This document shows, in pieces, positions 17,835-26,180 of a stretch of DNA of 64,000 bases. Location: assembly GCF_024266585.1 (NCBI RefSeq), contig NZ_CP100647.1, forward strand, positions 375,001-439,000. Direction: 5' to 3'. Origin of the DNA: Xanthomonas sacchari (GTDB lineage Bacteria > Pseudomonadota > Gammaproteobacteria > Xanthomonadales > Xanthomonadaceae). Each line of letters opens with the position of its first letter. The first letter of the stretch is position 1. Both the position numbers and the translations under genes were made by a program. Below the pieces are notes generated by a model. It was not told the DNA's origin. It saw only the letters and a list, made by a program, of their open reading frames with translations, and made no database searches.

Positions 17835-17861
17835 GCACCGCGACGCCGCGCGCGGCGCGGA

Positions 17862-18218
17862 TCAGCCGCAATACACGGTGGTGATGTTGTTGGTCGGGCC
17901 GATCTCGATGGTCAGGCGGTCGCCGCCGGTTTCGCGCGCGCCGCGGTTGGCGCTGTCCACGCCGCTGGAGGTGGCGCCGTTGTCGGCGACGCTGCTCTTG
18001 ACCACCTGCACCTTGAGGCTGTCGCTGTCGACGCGCGCGCGTTCGACCGTCATGCGCGAGGCGGCCAGGCCGACCGCGCCGCGCACCTTGTCGATATGGC
18101 ATTGGCCGGAGATGACGCCGTCGATCGGCTGCACCTGCGCGACCTGGGTGGTGCTGCAGGCGCCGAGCAGCAGCACGGCGGCGAACGGGGCGAGGCGGGC
18201 GAGCGGGTGGCGGATCAT
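17862..18218 (-). CDS. Small lipoprotein, probable I78-type inhibitor paralogue
   Basis: 118 aa with lipobox LLGAC (Cys21). The domain contains a Cys near its start (ISGQCHIDKVRG), a central variable part, then DRLTIEIGPTNNITTVYCG. The final NxIxxxxCG mirrors the end of the protein at 15684-16079, so the two are probably distant paralogues of the I78 inhibitor family. Assignment rests on the Cys spacing and the C-terminal pattern, so it is less certain than for the larger copy. It is convergent with the topoisomerase gene, only 27 bases apart. Confidence 0.6.
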   Translation of the reverse strand: MIRHPLARLAPFAAVLLLGACSTTQVAQVQPIDGVISGQCHIDKVRGAVGLAASRMTVERARVDSDSLKVQVVKSSVADNGATSSGVDSANRGARETGGDRLTIEIGPTNNITTVYCG

Positions 18219-18357
18219 GGGGCGTCTCCTTCGATCGATGGCGCGAGCCTGTCGCGGCGCATGTTTGCGCCGCATGAAGAGACCCCGCCGGTGGTTTCAC
18301 CGATCGTGGCCGCGGGCGGGGCCAGACTCGGGATTCCCCCAGCAACCGGAGCCGATC

Positions 18358-18591
18358 ATGGCCACCTGCGATGTCTGCGGAAACGACTACGACCAGGCCT
18401 TCACCCTGACCCAGGGCGGGCGCAGCGGCACCTTCGATTCCTTCGAGTGCGCGATCCACGCCTTCGCCCCGCACTGCAGCCACTGCGATTGCCGCATCGT
18501 CGGCCATGGCGTGCAGGCCGGCGCGCGCATGTTCTGCTGCGCGCACTGCGCCCAGCATGCCGGCGTCAGCGGCCTGGCCGACCGCGCCTGA
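18358..18591 (+). CDS. Small Cys/His-rich putative metal-binding protein
   Basis: 77 aa, cytoplasmic (no signal peptide). It has CDVCGN at the N-terminus, a FDSFECAIHAF stretch, then CSHCDC and FCCAHCAQH, giving several CxxC-type pairs plus His residues suited to binding one or two zinc ions. The fold looks like a treble-clef or metallothionein-like mini-protein; I do not recognise a named family with certainty. It is the first of two genes running rightward and lies 84 bases before the SDR gene. Confidence 0.7.
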   Translation: MATCDVCGNDYDQAFTLTQGGRSGTFDSFECAIHAFAPHCSHCDCRIVGHGVQAGARMFCCAHCAQHAGVSGLADRA

Positions 18592-18675
18592 GTCCGCTTC
18601 TGCTTTCTACCTTCTTGCTTCCTTCGAGGAGGGCTGCGTCCTCCGCGTCCTCCTCCCGACACCGGAGTACTGCCG

Positions 18676-19707
18676 ATGGCCTCCCGCAAGCGTCCCGCCG
18701 CCACCCCGTCCGCCCCGACCAAGCGCAGCGCCACCCCGTCGTCCAGCGCCAAGACCGCGCAGCGGCAGCGCGCGCTGCAGCGCGCGGTCGATGCGGGCGA
18801 CGCCAAGCCCACGCCCAAGCGCGCGAAGCGCGGCGATGCCGGCCAGGCCGGACCGCGCAAGCAGCCGCAGCGCATGCCCAAGCAGCACCTGGCCAAGCCG
18901 GGCAACGAACACGACCTGACGCTGCCGCCGCGCTTCGAGGCGCCGGAGTACGTGGGCAGCGGCAAGCTGCGCGGCATGAGCGCGATCGTGACCGGCGCCG
19001 ACTCGGGCATCGGCCGCGCGGTGGCGGTGCTGTTCGCGCGCGAGGGTGCGGATGTGGCAGTGCTGTACCTGGACGAACACGCGGATGCGCAGGTCACCCG
19101 CCAGCACGTGGAGCACGAAGGCCGCCGCTGCATCACCATCGCCGGCGACGTGAAGGACCCGGCGTTCTGCGAAGACGCGGTGGCGCAGACCGTGCGCGCC
19201 TTCGGCGGGCTCGACGTGCTGGTCAACAACGCCGCCTTCCAGCTACATTGCGATGCGTTGGAGGACCTGCGCGAGGAGCATCTGCAGGAGACCCTGCAGA
19301 CCAACATCGCTGGCTATTTCCATATGGCGCGCGCGGCGCTGCCGCATCTCAAGCGCGGTTCGGCGATCGTCAACAGCGGTTCGGAGACCGGATTGTTCGG
19401 CAGCAAGTCGCTGCTGGATTATTCGGCGACCAAGGGCGCGATCCACGCCTTCACCATGGCCCTGGCCAGCCAGTTGCAGCCGCGCGGCATCCGCGTCAAC
19501 GCGGTCGCGCCGGGGCCGGTATGGACGCCGCTCAATCCCGCCGACAAGCCCGCCGAGCAGGTCGCCGAGTTCGGCAAGCAGAACCCGATGGGGCGCCCGG
19601 CGCAGCCGGAGGAATTGTCGCCGGCGTACGTGTTCCTGGCATCGCCCATTACCGCCAGCTACATCAATGGCGCGATCCTGCCGGTGATGGGAGGGCCGAC
19701 GGGGTGA
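18676..19707 (+). CDS. SDR-family oxidoreductase with basic N-terminal extension
   Basis: 343 aa. Residues 1-80 are Lys/Arg/Ala/Pro-rich and likely disordered. The rest is a classical short-chain dehydrogenase: TGADSGIG (NAD(P)-binding), NNAA, the Ser in NSGSETG, and the catalytic YSATK. The PGPVWTPLNP and INGAILPVMGG stretches match the YghA/YdaD-like subgroup often linked to stress tolerance, but the substrate is unknown. The basic extension is unusual for an SDR and could bind nucleic acid or acidic surfaces. Confidence 0.9.
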   Translation: MASRKRPAATPSAPTKRSATPSSSAKTAQRQRALQRAVDAGDAKPTPKRAKRGDAGQAGPRKQPQRMPKQHLAKPGNEHDLTLPPRFEAPEYVGSGKLRGMSAIVTGADSGIGRAVAVLFAREGADVAVLYLDEHADAQVTRQHVEHEGRRCITIAGDVKDPAFCEDAVAQTVRAFGGLDVLVNNAAFQLHCDALEDLREEHLQETLQTNIAGYFHMARAALPHLKRGSAIVNSGSETGLFGSKSLLDYSATKGAIHAFTMALASQLQPRGIRVNAVAPGPVWTPLNPADKPAEQVAEFGKQNPMGRPAQPEELSPAYVFLASPITASYINGAILPVMGGPTG

Positions 19708-19739
19708 GGGGCTGTCGGTAGGGTGTTCTGGCGCCCGGA

Positions 19740-19776
19740 CCCTCACCCCAACCCCTCTCCCGGGGGGAGAGGGGCT
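19740..19776. repeat. Intergenic hairpin between convergent genes
   Basis: A perfect 10-bp stem, CCCCTCTCCC / GGGAGAGGGG, with a 3-base loop is preceded by CCTCACCCCAA. It lies between the convergent SDR and ligD genes. The sequence looks like a dispersed repeat common at gene ends and may act as a bidirectional transcription stop, though no T-run is present. Confidence 0.7.
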
Positions 19777-19780
19777 TCAC

Positions 19781-22411
19781 TTACTCCGCTTTGGCCCAGC
19801 GCGACAGGTTCTGCTTCAGCGCGTCGATGCCGGCCCAGGGATCCTTGCGTCGCCGCTTCAATTTGGCCGGCACGTCGCGCAGCTTGAAGGCGTCGGCGCG
19901 GTGCAGCTTGGGCAGGTCGTTCCAGGCCAGCGGCATCGCCACCGGTGCGCCTGCGCGCGCGCGTAGCGAGTACGAGGCCACCGCGGTGGCGCCGCGGCCG
20001 TTGCGCAGGTAGTCGACGAAGATGCGCTGGTTGCGCAGGCGCTTGCTGGCGGTGGCGAGGAAGCGTTCCGGTTGCGACTGCGCCAGCGCGTCGGCGAAGC
20101 CGTGCGCGAAGCGCTTGGTGAGGTCCCAGTCGCAGCCCGGCGCCAGCGGCACCACCACATGCAGGCCCTTGCCGCCGGACACGCGCAGGAACGACTCCAG
20201 GTCCAGTTGCGCGAGCAGCTTGCGGATGTCGGTGGCCGCGCGCTTGACCTCGGCGAAGGGCACGTCCGGCCCCGGGTCCAGGTCGAACACCACGCGGTCG
20301 GCACGCTCCGGGTGCGCGGCATGCGCGCCCCACGGGTGGAACTCCAGTGCGTTGAACTGCACCAGCTCCAGCAGCCCGGCGGCGTCCTCGACCACCAGAT
20401 ACTCGGCCTGGGTGCCGCTCTCCTCCTTCAAGCGCACCGACGACACCAGCTCCAATCCGGCGGTGTGGTGCTTCTGGAAGAAGCACGGGCGCTCGGCACC
20501 GCCCGGACAGCGGATGATCGACAGCGGGCGGCCGGCGATTTCCGGCAGCAGGTGGTCCATCACCGCGCTGTAGTAGTCCCAGACCTCGCGCTTGGTCGCG
20601 CCGATGTCGGGGAACACGACCCGGCCCGGGCTGGACAGCGCCGGCGGCGTGCGCGCGCTGCCGGCAGCCGCCACGCCGCGCTTGCCACGTTTGGCGCCGG
20701 CGGCCTTCGCGTCGACCTCCTTTGCCGCTTTGGTCGCCTTGGCCGTTTTGTCCGTCCTGGCTTTGCTGGCCGGCGGCGTCGCCCTCGCCGCCGCTGCGCG
20801 TGGTGCCGGCGCGTCGCCCACGCTGCCGAGGTCGGCGATGTCCTTGTCCGGGCGCACCGCCTTCAGCGAGGCCTGGCGCAGCAACTGCTGCCCGCCGATG
20901 CCGCGGTAGAACACTTCCACCACGAAGCGCGGCGCGAACCAGCGCGCGCTGCGCAGGTCGGTCTCGGTGGTCGGCACGTGCACGCTGGGTGTGGCGCTGC
21001 CGGCCTTGCCGATCAGCGCGCTCAGTTCGCGCAGCAGCGCATCGGAGAAGCCGGAGCCGACCCGTCCGGCGTACAGCCAGCCGTGCTCGGGATCGGGCCG
21101 CGCCAGCAGCAGCGCACCGAAGCCGCTGCGGCTGCCCTTGGGCGCGGTGTAGCCGACCACCGCGAATTCGTCCGAGCGCAGTTGCTTGGTCTTGCGCCAG
21201 TCGTCGCTGCGGCCGCCGTGGTAACCGCGGTCGGCGCGCTTGGAGACGATGCCCTCGAAGTGCTGCGCGCCGGCGAGCTGGAACGCGGCGTCGCCATCGC
21301 CGTCGATGTGCGAGCTGAAGGCCAGGTGCGCATCGGCGCCCTGCAGCAGCCGCTGCAGCAGCGCCTTGCGCTCGGCCAGCGGTGCGGCGGCGATGTCGAT
21401 GCCGTCCAGGTGCAGCAGGTCGAACAAGGCCAGCGCCAGCGTGCCCTGGCGCTCGCCGGACAACACCGCCTGCAGCAGGTTGAAGTCCTCTTTTGTCCCC
21501 TTGCCGGCGATCAGTTCGCCGTCCAGCGCCGCCGCGCGCAGGCCGAGCGCGGCGATGGCGTCGCGGATCTCGGGAATCTTGTCGGTCCACTCGATCGCGT
21601 TGCGCGACCACAGCCGCACCGCGCCGTCGGCGACGGTGACCAGGATCCGGTAGCCGTCCCACTTGATCTCGTGGATCCACTGCGCGCCTCGCGGCGGTGC
21701 GTCGCCGAGCCGGGCCAGCTGCGGGGCGAACGGCCCGTCCGGTGCCGCGGCCGGCACCGCGCCCGGCAGCGCCTGGGCCAGCCGGGCCCAGTTCGGCCGG
21801 CGGCCCTTGCGCGCCGGTGCGGCGACGACCGTGGCCTTGCGCTTGTTCGGTTTGCCGGCGCCGGCGCGCTTGACGTCCTGCGCCGGTGCCGCGGTGACGC
21901 CGGTCAGCAGGTCGTCCGCCTCCAGGTCGCCGGCGAAGGCATCGTCGTCCTTGAACAGCAGCCACTGCGGTTGCCGCGCCGGCTTGCCCGAGCGCACCAG
22001 GTGCCAGCCGCCCTTGAGCTTGTCGCCGAACAGTTCGAAGCGCAGATGGCCCTTGGCCAGTTGCGCTTCCGGGTCGTCCGCGCTGCTCCATACGCCGCGA
22101 TCGAACTGGGCGACATGGCCGCCGCCGTACTCGCCCTGCGGGATCTCGCCCTCGAACGTGGCGTAGTCCAGCGGATGGTCTTCCACCTCCACCGCCATGC
22201 GCTTGACCTTGGGGTCGTAGCTCGGCCCCTTCGGCACCGCCCAGCTCTTCAGCGCATCGCCGACTTGCAGGCGGAAGTCGTAATGGCGGCGGCTGGCATG
22301 GTGCAGCTGCACGACGAAGATCGGCCGCTGCCCCGCCGGCGCCGGCTTGCCGGGCTCCGGCTCGCGGGTCTTGTCGAAGCGGCGCTTGCGGCGGTAGTCG
22401 GCCAGGCTCAT
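19781..22411 (-). CDS. ligD: Multifunctional ATP-dependent DNA ligase D
   Basis: 876 aa in the order 3'-phosphoesterase, ligase, polymerase, as in Pseudomonas LigD. The phosphoesterase (about 1-190) shows HHASRRHYDFRL and GEYGGG. The ligase (about 215-530) has the adenylation Lys in EIKWDGYR and the later GRVGSGF region. After an Ala/Lys-rich linker the primase-like polymerase domain (about 590-870) carries the metal-binding FDLDPGPD and SGGKGLH motifs. The enzyme processes and seals double-strand breaks in non-homologous end joining together with Ku. No ku gene is visible in the window, so Ku must be encoded elsewhere. A DUF3606 gene ends 7 bases before its start and is likely co-transcribed. 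Confidence 0.96.
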   Translation of the reverse strand: MSLADYRRKRRFDKTREPEPGKPAPAGQRPIFVVQLHHASRRHYDFRLQVGDALKSWAVPKGPSYDPKVKRMAVEVEDHPLDYATFEGEIPQGEYGGGHVAQFDRGVWSSADDPEAQLAKGHLRFELFGDKLKGGWHLVRSGKPARQPQWLLFKDDDAFAGDLEADDLLTGVTAAPAQDVKRAGAGKPNKRKATVVAAPARKGRRPNWARLAQALPGAVPAAAPDGPFAPQLARLGDAPPRGAQWIHEIKWDGYRILVTVADGAVRLWSRNAIEWTDKIPEIRDAIAALGLRAAALDGELIAGKGTKEDFNLLQAVLSGERQGTLALALFDLLHLDGIDIAAAPLAERKALLQRLLQGADAHLAFSSHIDGDGDAAFQLAGAQHFEGIVSKRADRGYHGGRSDDWRKTKQLRSDEFAVVGYTAPKGSRSGFGALLLARPDPEHGWLYAGRVGSGFSDALLRELSALIGKAGSATPSVHVPTTETDLRSARWFAPRFVVEVFYRGIGGQQLLRQASLKAVRPDKDIADLGSVGDAPAPRAAAARATPPASKARTDKTAKATKAAKEVDAKAAGAKRGKRGVAAAGSARTPPALSSPGRVVFPDIGATKREVWDYYSAVMDHLLPEIAGRPLSIIRCPGGAERPCFFQKHHTAGLELVSSVRLKEESGTQAEYLVVEDAAGLLELVQFNALEFHPWGAHAAHPERADRVVFDLDPGPDVPFAEVKRAATDIRKLLAQLDLESFLRVSGGKGLHVVVPLAPGCDWDLTKRFAHGFADALAQSQPERFLATASKRLRNQRIFVDYLRNGRGATAVASYSLRARAGAPVAMPLAWNDLPKLHRADAFKLRDVPAKLKRRRKDPWAGIDALKQNLSRWAKAE

Positions 22412-22418
22412 GCCGGGG

Positions 22419-22595
22419 CTACTTGCGCAGGTGCGCGCGGACCGCCGCGGCGCTGCTGCCCACCGCCTGCACCGCGGCGCGCAGTTCCTCGGCGGACACG
22501 CCCAGCGCCTGCGTCCAGTAACGCACTTCGTAGTCTTCGTGGAGGTTGATGCGGTCGCGGTCCGGCGAACCGGTGTTGCGGGTGTCGTCGCTCAT
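22419..22595 (-). CDS. DUF3606 family small protein
   Basis: 58 aa, acidic in its first half, matching the short DUF3606 pattern (INLHEDYEVRYWTQALGVSAEELRxAV...VG). The predicted fold is a small helical domain with a helix-turn-helix look. Function is unknown. It lies directly upstream of ligD with a 7-base gap, suggesting an operon, which may hint at a DNA-related role. Confidence 0.85.
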   Translation of the reverse strand: MSDDTRNTGSPDRDRINLHEDYEVRYWTQALGVSAEELRAAVQAVGSSAAAVRAHLRK

Positions 22596-22787
22596 ACCGA
22601 TGTCCTGTCGTCCAGAAGCCGCTGCGGTCGTGGAGGGCGCGCCGCAGCGCGGCGGCGAAGCCGACGGACGCGGCATGCGTCGGCGGACCGTTGCGCAAAC
22701 TTCTAGTCGCGCCAGCGTGGCACCGACGTGAACGCCGTGTGGGCCGCATGCAAGCGCGCCCGCCGGCGGGCGCACCTGTGCTGATGC

Positions 22788-25175
22788 TCAGAACGCCAGC
22801 GACGTGCTGAACAGCACTTGCCGCGGCGCGCTGCGTTGCAGCGTCTGGTAGTCGCCGGCGAACGCCGAGCCGGCGATGTTGGCGGTGCCGATGTTGTGGC
22901 GGTCGAGCAGGTTGCTCACGTCCAGGCGCAGTTCCAGGCCCGGCAGCGGGCTGTCCTGGCCCAGCGTGTAGGCCGTGTACGCGTTGACCTGCCAGAACGC
23001 CGGCACGCGCAGGTCGTTCTCGTAGGTGAAGGGCTGATGCAGGTATTCGGTGCTGGTGGCGCCGAGCCGCCAGTGGCGCAGATGCGCCGACAGGTCGCTG
23101 ACCAGCGACACTTGCGGATAGCCCGGCTGCGCCTTGCCCTGGATCGGATAGACGCTGCCATCGACGACGATGGCGCGGTCGTAGACCGAGCGCGCCAGCG
23201 CCACGCCCTGGTAGAACTGCAGGTGCGGCGTCAGGTCGACGGTCACGCCGAGGTCGGCGCCGAACGTGTGCATCTTCGGCATCACCTGCACGGTATTGAC
23301 CTGCGCGAACTGGGTGCCGACGGCGGCCGACAGCAGGCGATGGCGGATGTCGCCGTAGAACACGTCCGCGGTGACGGTGGCGCGGTCGAAGCGATGGGTG
23401 CCGCCGAGGGTGAGGTTCCAGTCCTGCTCCGGCTGCAGGTGGCCGGCCAGGCGATCGAAGGTGACCTGGTCGGGAACGGTCCAGGCCGAGGCGGTGTAGC
23501 CGATGTTGCCGCGCTGGGCGACGCGGTAGCCGTTCATCGCGCTGCCCAGGTCGATGAAGCCATCGGTCTGCGCGGTCGGGCTCCAGAACAGCGACAGGTG
23601 CGGCAGGAACGTGCTCTTGGCGCGCAGCATGCCGGCCGCCGGCCGGTCCGGCGCATCGCCGACACCGCCGCCGCTGGTGCGGAAATCCACCGCCTTGGCG
23701 CCCAGGCCCAGCACCAGGGTGTCGCTCAGCGCGATGTCGTCGTGCACGTAGGCCTGGCGCGCGCGGGTCGTCCAGTGCGAGACGTTGTCGGTCTTGAACG
23801 CCGGGCCGTACGTGTCCCACGGCCCGGTGGTGCGCAGCGGCCGGCCCTGCCCCAGCAGCGGCTCGGCGTACCACGCGGTCGCCGCGTCGGCGTTGCTTTG
23901 CTCCTGCCAGAGGCCGGCGCTGAGCGTGTGCCGGCCGTGCAGGTAGGTCAGGGTGAGCAGGCCGCCGGTGCGTTGCAGGTGCGGCGCCTGCACCTGCTCG
24001 GAGAACGGCGCACCGTTGGGCGAGGGCGTGGTCGGATCGCTCAGCGTGGCGTGGGTGCGGCTGCGTGCGCCGTAGACCTGCACGCGTCCGCTGAGCGCGT
24101 CGGAGACACGGAAATCGTGCGCGAGCGAGGCGATGCGGTCGTCGGTGACCTGGCCGGTGTCGTACGGCAACAGCCCGGCCAGCGTGCCGCATGTATAGGC
24201 GCCGCAGGAGGCGCCGGCGTTCTGCGGCAGGGCGACGGCATAGGCCCTGGCGTAGTCGGGATAGAAGATGTCGGCGCGCCAGCCGAGCTTGCCGAGCATG
24301 TCGAAGGACAGGTTGTTGTAGCCCCACATCGCCGCATGGCTGGCGGACAGGAACAGCGTGAACGTGCCCCAGGCCACGTCCTGCGTCGCCTTCAGGTCGC
24401 CGCGCAGGAAGCGCTGGGTGCCGCCGCCCTGGTACTTGTCGGCGCCCAGCCGCTGCAGGTCGACCTGCACCTTCGGGCCATCGGCGCCGAGCTGCCCGCT
24501 CTGCGCGGAGACCGTGGTGACCCGGGTCGCGTCGCTGCCCAGCCCTTGCTTCAGGCGCAGGCCGGGCATGTCCTTGGGATCGCCCAGGCGATACTCCAGC
24601 GCCCCGCCGTTGGCGCTGCTGGAGAACACGCTCACCGGTGCCGCGCCCGGGCTGACGGTGATGCTGCCGATCGCATCGGGCACGCCGACGTTGACCACGC
24701 TGGTCCCGGTCAAGGACAGGAAACCGCTGTCGTTCAACGGCACGCCTTCGAAGGTGATGCCCATTTCGTTCATGCGAAAGCCGCGCACGAACAGGCTGGT
24801 GGCCGAGACGTCCAGGCCCAGGCCATCGGTGGCGGTATAGCTGGCGCCGGGCACGGTCTTCAGCCGCGCCAGGCCGTTGCTGCCGACGATGTCGGCGTCC
24901 ATGTCGCCGGCATTGATGACATAGCGGTTCGGGCCGACCACCTGGGTGGGCGCCACCGCGGCCGCATGCGGCGAGGCCACTACGTCCAGCGCGGACAGCG
25001 TGGTCGGCGCGCCGTCGGCGTCGACGCTGGCGGCCGCCTCCGCGGCGTGCGCAGAGGCGGCGGCGAGGCAGGCGCCCAGCGTTGCGGACAACAACGACGG
25101 CGTGCACGCCCGCGGGGAACGATGCGGTGCGGACGGCGGCAGGGCGGCGTGGAGGCGGGAGGACATCGCGGTCAT
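22788..25175 (-). CDS. TonB-dependent outer-membrane receptor
   Basis: 795 aa from the ATG giving MTAMSSR. The signal peptide ends near ASAHAAEA. A plug domain follows with a short possible TonB-box stretch (LSALDVVAS) and the conserved VRGFRMNEMGITFEGVPLND segment. The remainder is a 22-strand beta-barrel, ending in Phe as expected for BAM recognition. The C-terminal quarter contains the family pattern LRLDVSNLLDRHNI. It should import a ligand bound at the cell surface; the ligand cannot be told from sequence. It is divergent from a BlaI/BlaR1-like pair across a 615-base region with clear palindromes, so its expression may be tied to that regulator. Confidence 0.92.
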   Translation of the reverse strand: MTAMSSRLHAALPPSAPHRSPRACTPSLLSATLGACLAAASAHAAEAAASVDADGAPTTLSALDVVASPHAAAVAPTQVVGPNRYVINAGDMDADIVGSNGLARLKTVPGASYTATDGLGLDVSATSLFVRGFRMNEMGITFEGVPLNDSGFLSLTGTSVVNVGVPDAIGSITVSPGAAPVSVFSSSANGGALEYRLGDPKDMPGLRLKQGLGSDATRVTTVSAQSGQLGADGPKVQVDLQRLGADKYQGGGTQRFLRGDLKATQDVAWGTFTLFLSASHAAMWGYNNLSFDMLGKLGWRADIFYPDYARAYAVALPQNAGASCGAYTCGTLAGLLPYDTGQVTDDRIASLAHDFRVSDALSGRVQVYGARSRTHATLSDPTTPSPNGAPFSEQVQAPHLQRTGGLLTLTYLHGRHTLSAGLWQEQSNADAATAWYAEPLLGQGRPLRTTGPWDTYGPAFKTDNVSHWTTRARQAYVHDDIALSDTLVLGLGAKAVDFRTSGGGVGDAPDRPAAGMLRAKSTFLPHLSLFWSPTAQTDGFIDLGSAMNGYRVAQRGNIGYTASAWTVPDQVTFDRLAGHLQPEQDWNLTLGGTHRFDRATVTADVFYGDIRHRLLSAAVGTQFAQVNTVQVMPKMHTFGADLGVTVDLTPHLQFYQGVALARSVYDRAIVVDGSVYPIQGKAQPGYPQVSLVSDLSAHLRHWRLGATSTEYLHQPFTYENDLRVPAFWQVNAYTAYTLGQDSPLPGLELRLDVSNLLDRHNIGTANIAGSAFAGDYQTLQRSAPRQVLFSTSLAF

Positions 25176-25730
25176 GGTCGGATCCGGCGTGGAGTGGGTG
25201 AGGTGGCGCAGACACGCGCCCAGCGCAGGACCGCCGCTGCGCGGCGGCGTCCGGCTGGCTGTGTGTTTGCGATGGCAGGGCGCCGCGGTGCGGCGCGGAT
25301 CACGGCGATGGCGCGCGGCGGCGGCCCGCTCCGGATCGGCGGAGGCGAACGGCACATCCGCGCGACAGCGCGCTTCCCGAGGTGACGACAGCGGCGTGAA
25401 GCGATGCAGGAAATTCTTGCATCGCATGTGCGCTTGCACCATTGCGCGTTGGTACAGCCCTGCCTGCCACGCGCATGTGCGGCGATACCTGGGTATAGGG
25501 CGTGCGTGTGGCTGCACGAACAGCGTCGGATCGCAGCGCGCGTCTACCGCGACTGCGTGCATGGTGGCGATGGGTGCGGACTTCGCGCCGCACGCGTGCG
25601 CGCGGCATGGACGACCGAATGCCCCGGCCGGAACCGGCATCCGCCGGCATGCGATGGGCGCTGCCGGCCGCGCGGACGGACGCCAGCGTCAGGCCTGGCG
25701 CCGACCGCCGGCCCCATGACCTGCGACCTA
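25176..25730. other. Divergent regulatory region, no gene seen
   Basis: The left part of the space between the receptor and the BlaI-like gene. No convincing protein frame was found. It contains a 25-bp near-perfect palindrome at 25401-25425 and an isolated GACGACA half-site at 25384-25390 that matches half of the BlaI-type operators further right. Confidence 0.55.
25401..25425. promoter_or_regulatory. 25-bp near-perfect palindrome, candidate operator of the receptor gene
   Basis: Arms GCGATGCA and TGCATCGC surround a GGAAATTCT core. Outside the centre, only one symmetric position fails to match. It lies about 226 bases upstream of the receptor start. The symmetry and length suit a dimeric regulator; which one is unknown. 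It differs in sequence from the BlaI-type sites. Confidence 0.55.
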
Positions 25731-25759
25731 TTGACGACACCTGTCGTCACGGGTAGTTT
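25731..25759 (+). promoter_or_regulatory. Candidate sigma-70 promoter of the BlaI/BlaR1-like operon
   Basis: TTGACG at 25731-25736 and TAGTTT at 25754-25759 are separated by exactly 17 bases. The -35 box overlaps the first BlaI-type operator, so repressor binding would block polymerase. The -10 box is a weak match. Confidence 0.5.
25733..25748. promoter_or_regulatory. BlaI/MecI-type operator 1
   Basis: GACGACACCTGTCGTC is a perfect palindrome of the form GACnACA-nn-TGTnGTC, the same architecture as classical BlaI/MecI boxes (TACA/TGTA half-sites). It overlaps the predicted -35 box and lies 58 bases before the BlaI-like start. Confidence 0.75.
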
Positions 25760-25760
25760 T

Positions 25761-25776
25761 GCCGACACGTGTAGTC
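25761..25776. promoter_or_regulatory. BlaI/MecI-type operator 2
   Basis: GCCGACACGTGTAGTC is an imperfect copy of operator 1 with the same half-site spacing. The two centres are 28 bases apart. Paired operators are usual for BlaI-type autoregulated promoters, so the operon most likely represses itself. Confidence 0.7.
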
Positions 25777-25790
25777 ATCGGAGTGGACGG

Positions 25791-26177
25791 ATGCGCCGCA
25801 AATCGATCGGGGATCAGGAACTGGCCCTGCTGCAGTACATCGCCGAACAGGGCGATGCCAGCGTCGGCGAGGTCGCCGCCGGGTTCGGCGAGGCGCGCGG
25901 GCTGGCGCGCTCGACGGTGCTGACGATGATGGAGCGCCTGCGCGCCAAGGCCTATCTGCGCCGCCGCCAGGTGCAGGGGGTGTACCGCTACGCCGCCACC
26001 AGCGGCCAGGACGACGTGGTGCGCAGCGCGGTCGGCAGCTTTGTCGAGAAGACCCTGCAGGGCTCGGTATCGCCGTTCGTGGCGTGGATGTCGCAGCGCG
26101 CCGAGGTCAGCGACGCGGAACTGGCCGAACTGGAGGCCCTGGTGGCCAAACTGCAATCGCAACGGCGGGAGGACTGA
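25791..26177 (+). CDS. BlaI/MecI-family transcriptional repressor
   Basis: 128 aa winged-helix protein of the penicillinase repressor family. The N-terminal half shows the helix-turn-helix (SVGEVAAGFG...RSTVLTMMERLRAKAYLRRRQ) and a YRYAA wing; the C-terminal half is the dimerisation region (SFVEKTLQGSVSPFVAWM). It binds DNA as a dimer and is inactivated when a partner BlaR1-like protease responds to a signal. The ATG follows GGAG with good spacing. Twin operators lie upstream, and the protease gene begins 3 bases after its stop. Confidence 0.92.
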   Translation: MRRKSIGDQELALLQYIAEQGDASVGEVAAGFGEARGLARSTVLTMMERLRAKAYLRRRQVQGVYRYAATSGQDDVVRSAVGSFVEKTLQGSVSPFVAWMSQRAEVSDAELAELEALVAKLQSQRRED

Positions 26178-26180
26178 GCC

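Noticed and set aside
20072-22549. Long plus-strand open frame opposite ligD
   Set aside because: Shadow of ligD on the other strand; composition is low-complexity Ala/Arg/Val with no domain.
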